The notes under the pieces were generated by a model. That model did not search any database and was not told the DNA's origin. It saw only the letters and a list, made by a program, of their open reading frames with translations. The translations under genes and the position numbers were made by a program. 45,832 nt of DNA from an uncultured Pelagibacteraceae bacterium (lineage in GTDB: Bacteria > Pseudomonadota > Alphaproteobacteria > Pelagibacterales > Pelagibacteraceae): contig CACFJR010000005.1 of assembly GCA_902566755.1 (NCBI GenBank), forward strand, positions 1 to 45,832. Reading direction: 5' to 3'. Below, piece after piece: positions 45,445 to 45,832 of the stretch (its first letter is position 1; every line of letters begins with the position of its first letter).

Positions 45445-45832
45445 CTAAGCCTTTTTTCTTACCAGATAAACTCCAAGGAAAACAAGAAATGTTCCATATA
45501 AATGGAAAAGTTCTAAGGTCTCACCAAAAAATAATATGCCGTAAAATGCTCCATAGACTGTAAATAAATACAAAGTAAATCCTGTCGTTGTAGCGCCAAG
45601 ATATTTTTGAGTGTAAGTGTACAATATAAAAGCTATTATTCCTGGTGAAATCGCCGCAAATACTACCCAAAATAAAAATTTAAAATCAAATGTCGTTACG
45701 TTAATAAAATTTTGTTCAAATATATAAAATGGTAACAAGCTTAAAGCTCCAAAAAAAGAGATAGCTGTAAACCTTTCAAAAACATTTAGGGAAGATTTCC
45801 AATTAAACAGAAATATAGAATATAATGCCCAG
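45445..45832 (-). CDS. EamA/DMT-family transporter, C-terminal half
   Basis: The frame is open to the right edge, so the start lies outside the window. About 128 residues are visible, forming five hydrophobic segments with the pattern of the second EamA repeat: a WALYSIFLF start, the AISPGIIAFILYTYTQKYLG segment, and GILFFGETLELFHLYGTFLV before a basic end. Proteins of this family export or import amino acids, nucleobases or other metabolites; the substrate cannot be told. It is followed one base later by the hydrolase gene. Confidence 0.82.
   Translation of the reverse strand, partial: WALYSIFLFNWKSSLNVFERFTAISFFGALSLLPFYIFEQNFINVTTFDFKFLFWVVFAAISPGIIAFILYTYTQKYLGATTTGFTLYLFTVYGAFYGILFFGETLELFHLYGTFLVFLGVYLVRKKA

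Overview
The window looks like chromosomal DNA from a streamlined marine alphaproteobacterium of the SAR11 clade (Candidatus Pelagibacter or a close relative). The grounds are very AT-rich sequence, gaps between genes of mostly 0-30 bp, many 1-4 bp start/stop overlaps, an alphaproteobacterial gene order, and a DmdA that matches what I remember of Pelagibacter DMSP demethylase. There are 43 protein genes (two cut by the window ends), one structured leader RNA, and no tRNA, rRNA, insertion sequence, prophage or CRISPR array. No gene-free stretch is longer than 157 bp.

Layout. Positions 1-6934 (+): end of gloB, then rplU-rpmA-obgE-proB-proA-nadD-rsfS-ctpA-rppH. Positions 6936-42743 (-): an unbroken run of one-direction genes, read from right to left as ffh, rpsP, trmD, rplS, leuC, leuD, leuB, the DMSP module (dmdC, dmdB, alpha/beta hydrolase, dmdA), asd, sdhC, sdhD, sdhA, sdhB, mmsA, mdh, sucC, sucD, sucA, sucB, lpd, a three-gene cassette (PhyH-type dioxygenase, class I methyltransferase, EgtD-type methyltransferase), priA, and the F1 ATP synthase genes atpH-A-G-D-C. 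Positions 42744-42900: a divergent promoter region with a structured ffh leader. Positions 42901-44639 (+): dapF and ftsY. Positions 44631-45832 (-): a membrane-anchored alpha/beta hydrolase and the end of an EamA-type transporter.

How the genes fit together. The core is central carbon and energy metabolism: the 2-oxoglutarate-to-malate arm of the TCA cycle (2-oxoglutarate dehydrogenase, succinyl-CoA synthetase, succinate dehydrogenase), malate dehydrogenase, and the catalytic head of ATP synthase. Around it lie leucine, lysine/threonine and proline synthesis, the protein half of the signal recognition particle pathway (Ffh and FtsY), and ribosomal proteins with their tRNA and assembly factors. 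Accessory modules appear to sit inside this conserved order: DMSP demethylation between leuB and asd, mmsA between sdhB and mdh, and the dioxygenase/methyltransferase cassette between lpd and priA.

Most worth a second look: (1) the translationally coupled PhyH-methyltransferase-EgtD cassette, whose first two genes differ in base composition and which has no ergothioneine partner genes beside it; (2) succinate dehydrogenase membrane subunits in which both canonical heme b ligand histidines are replaced (Gln and Tyr); (3) an ffh leader RNA with mutually exclusive hairpins; (4) an uncharacterised hydrolase coupled to dmdB and dmdA, where the dmdD step is missing; (5) a nested 27/108-bp repeat forming a charged tail on ribosomal protein S16.
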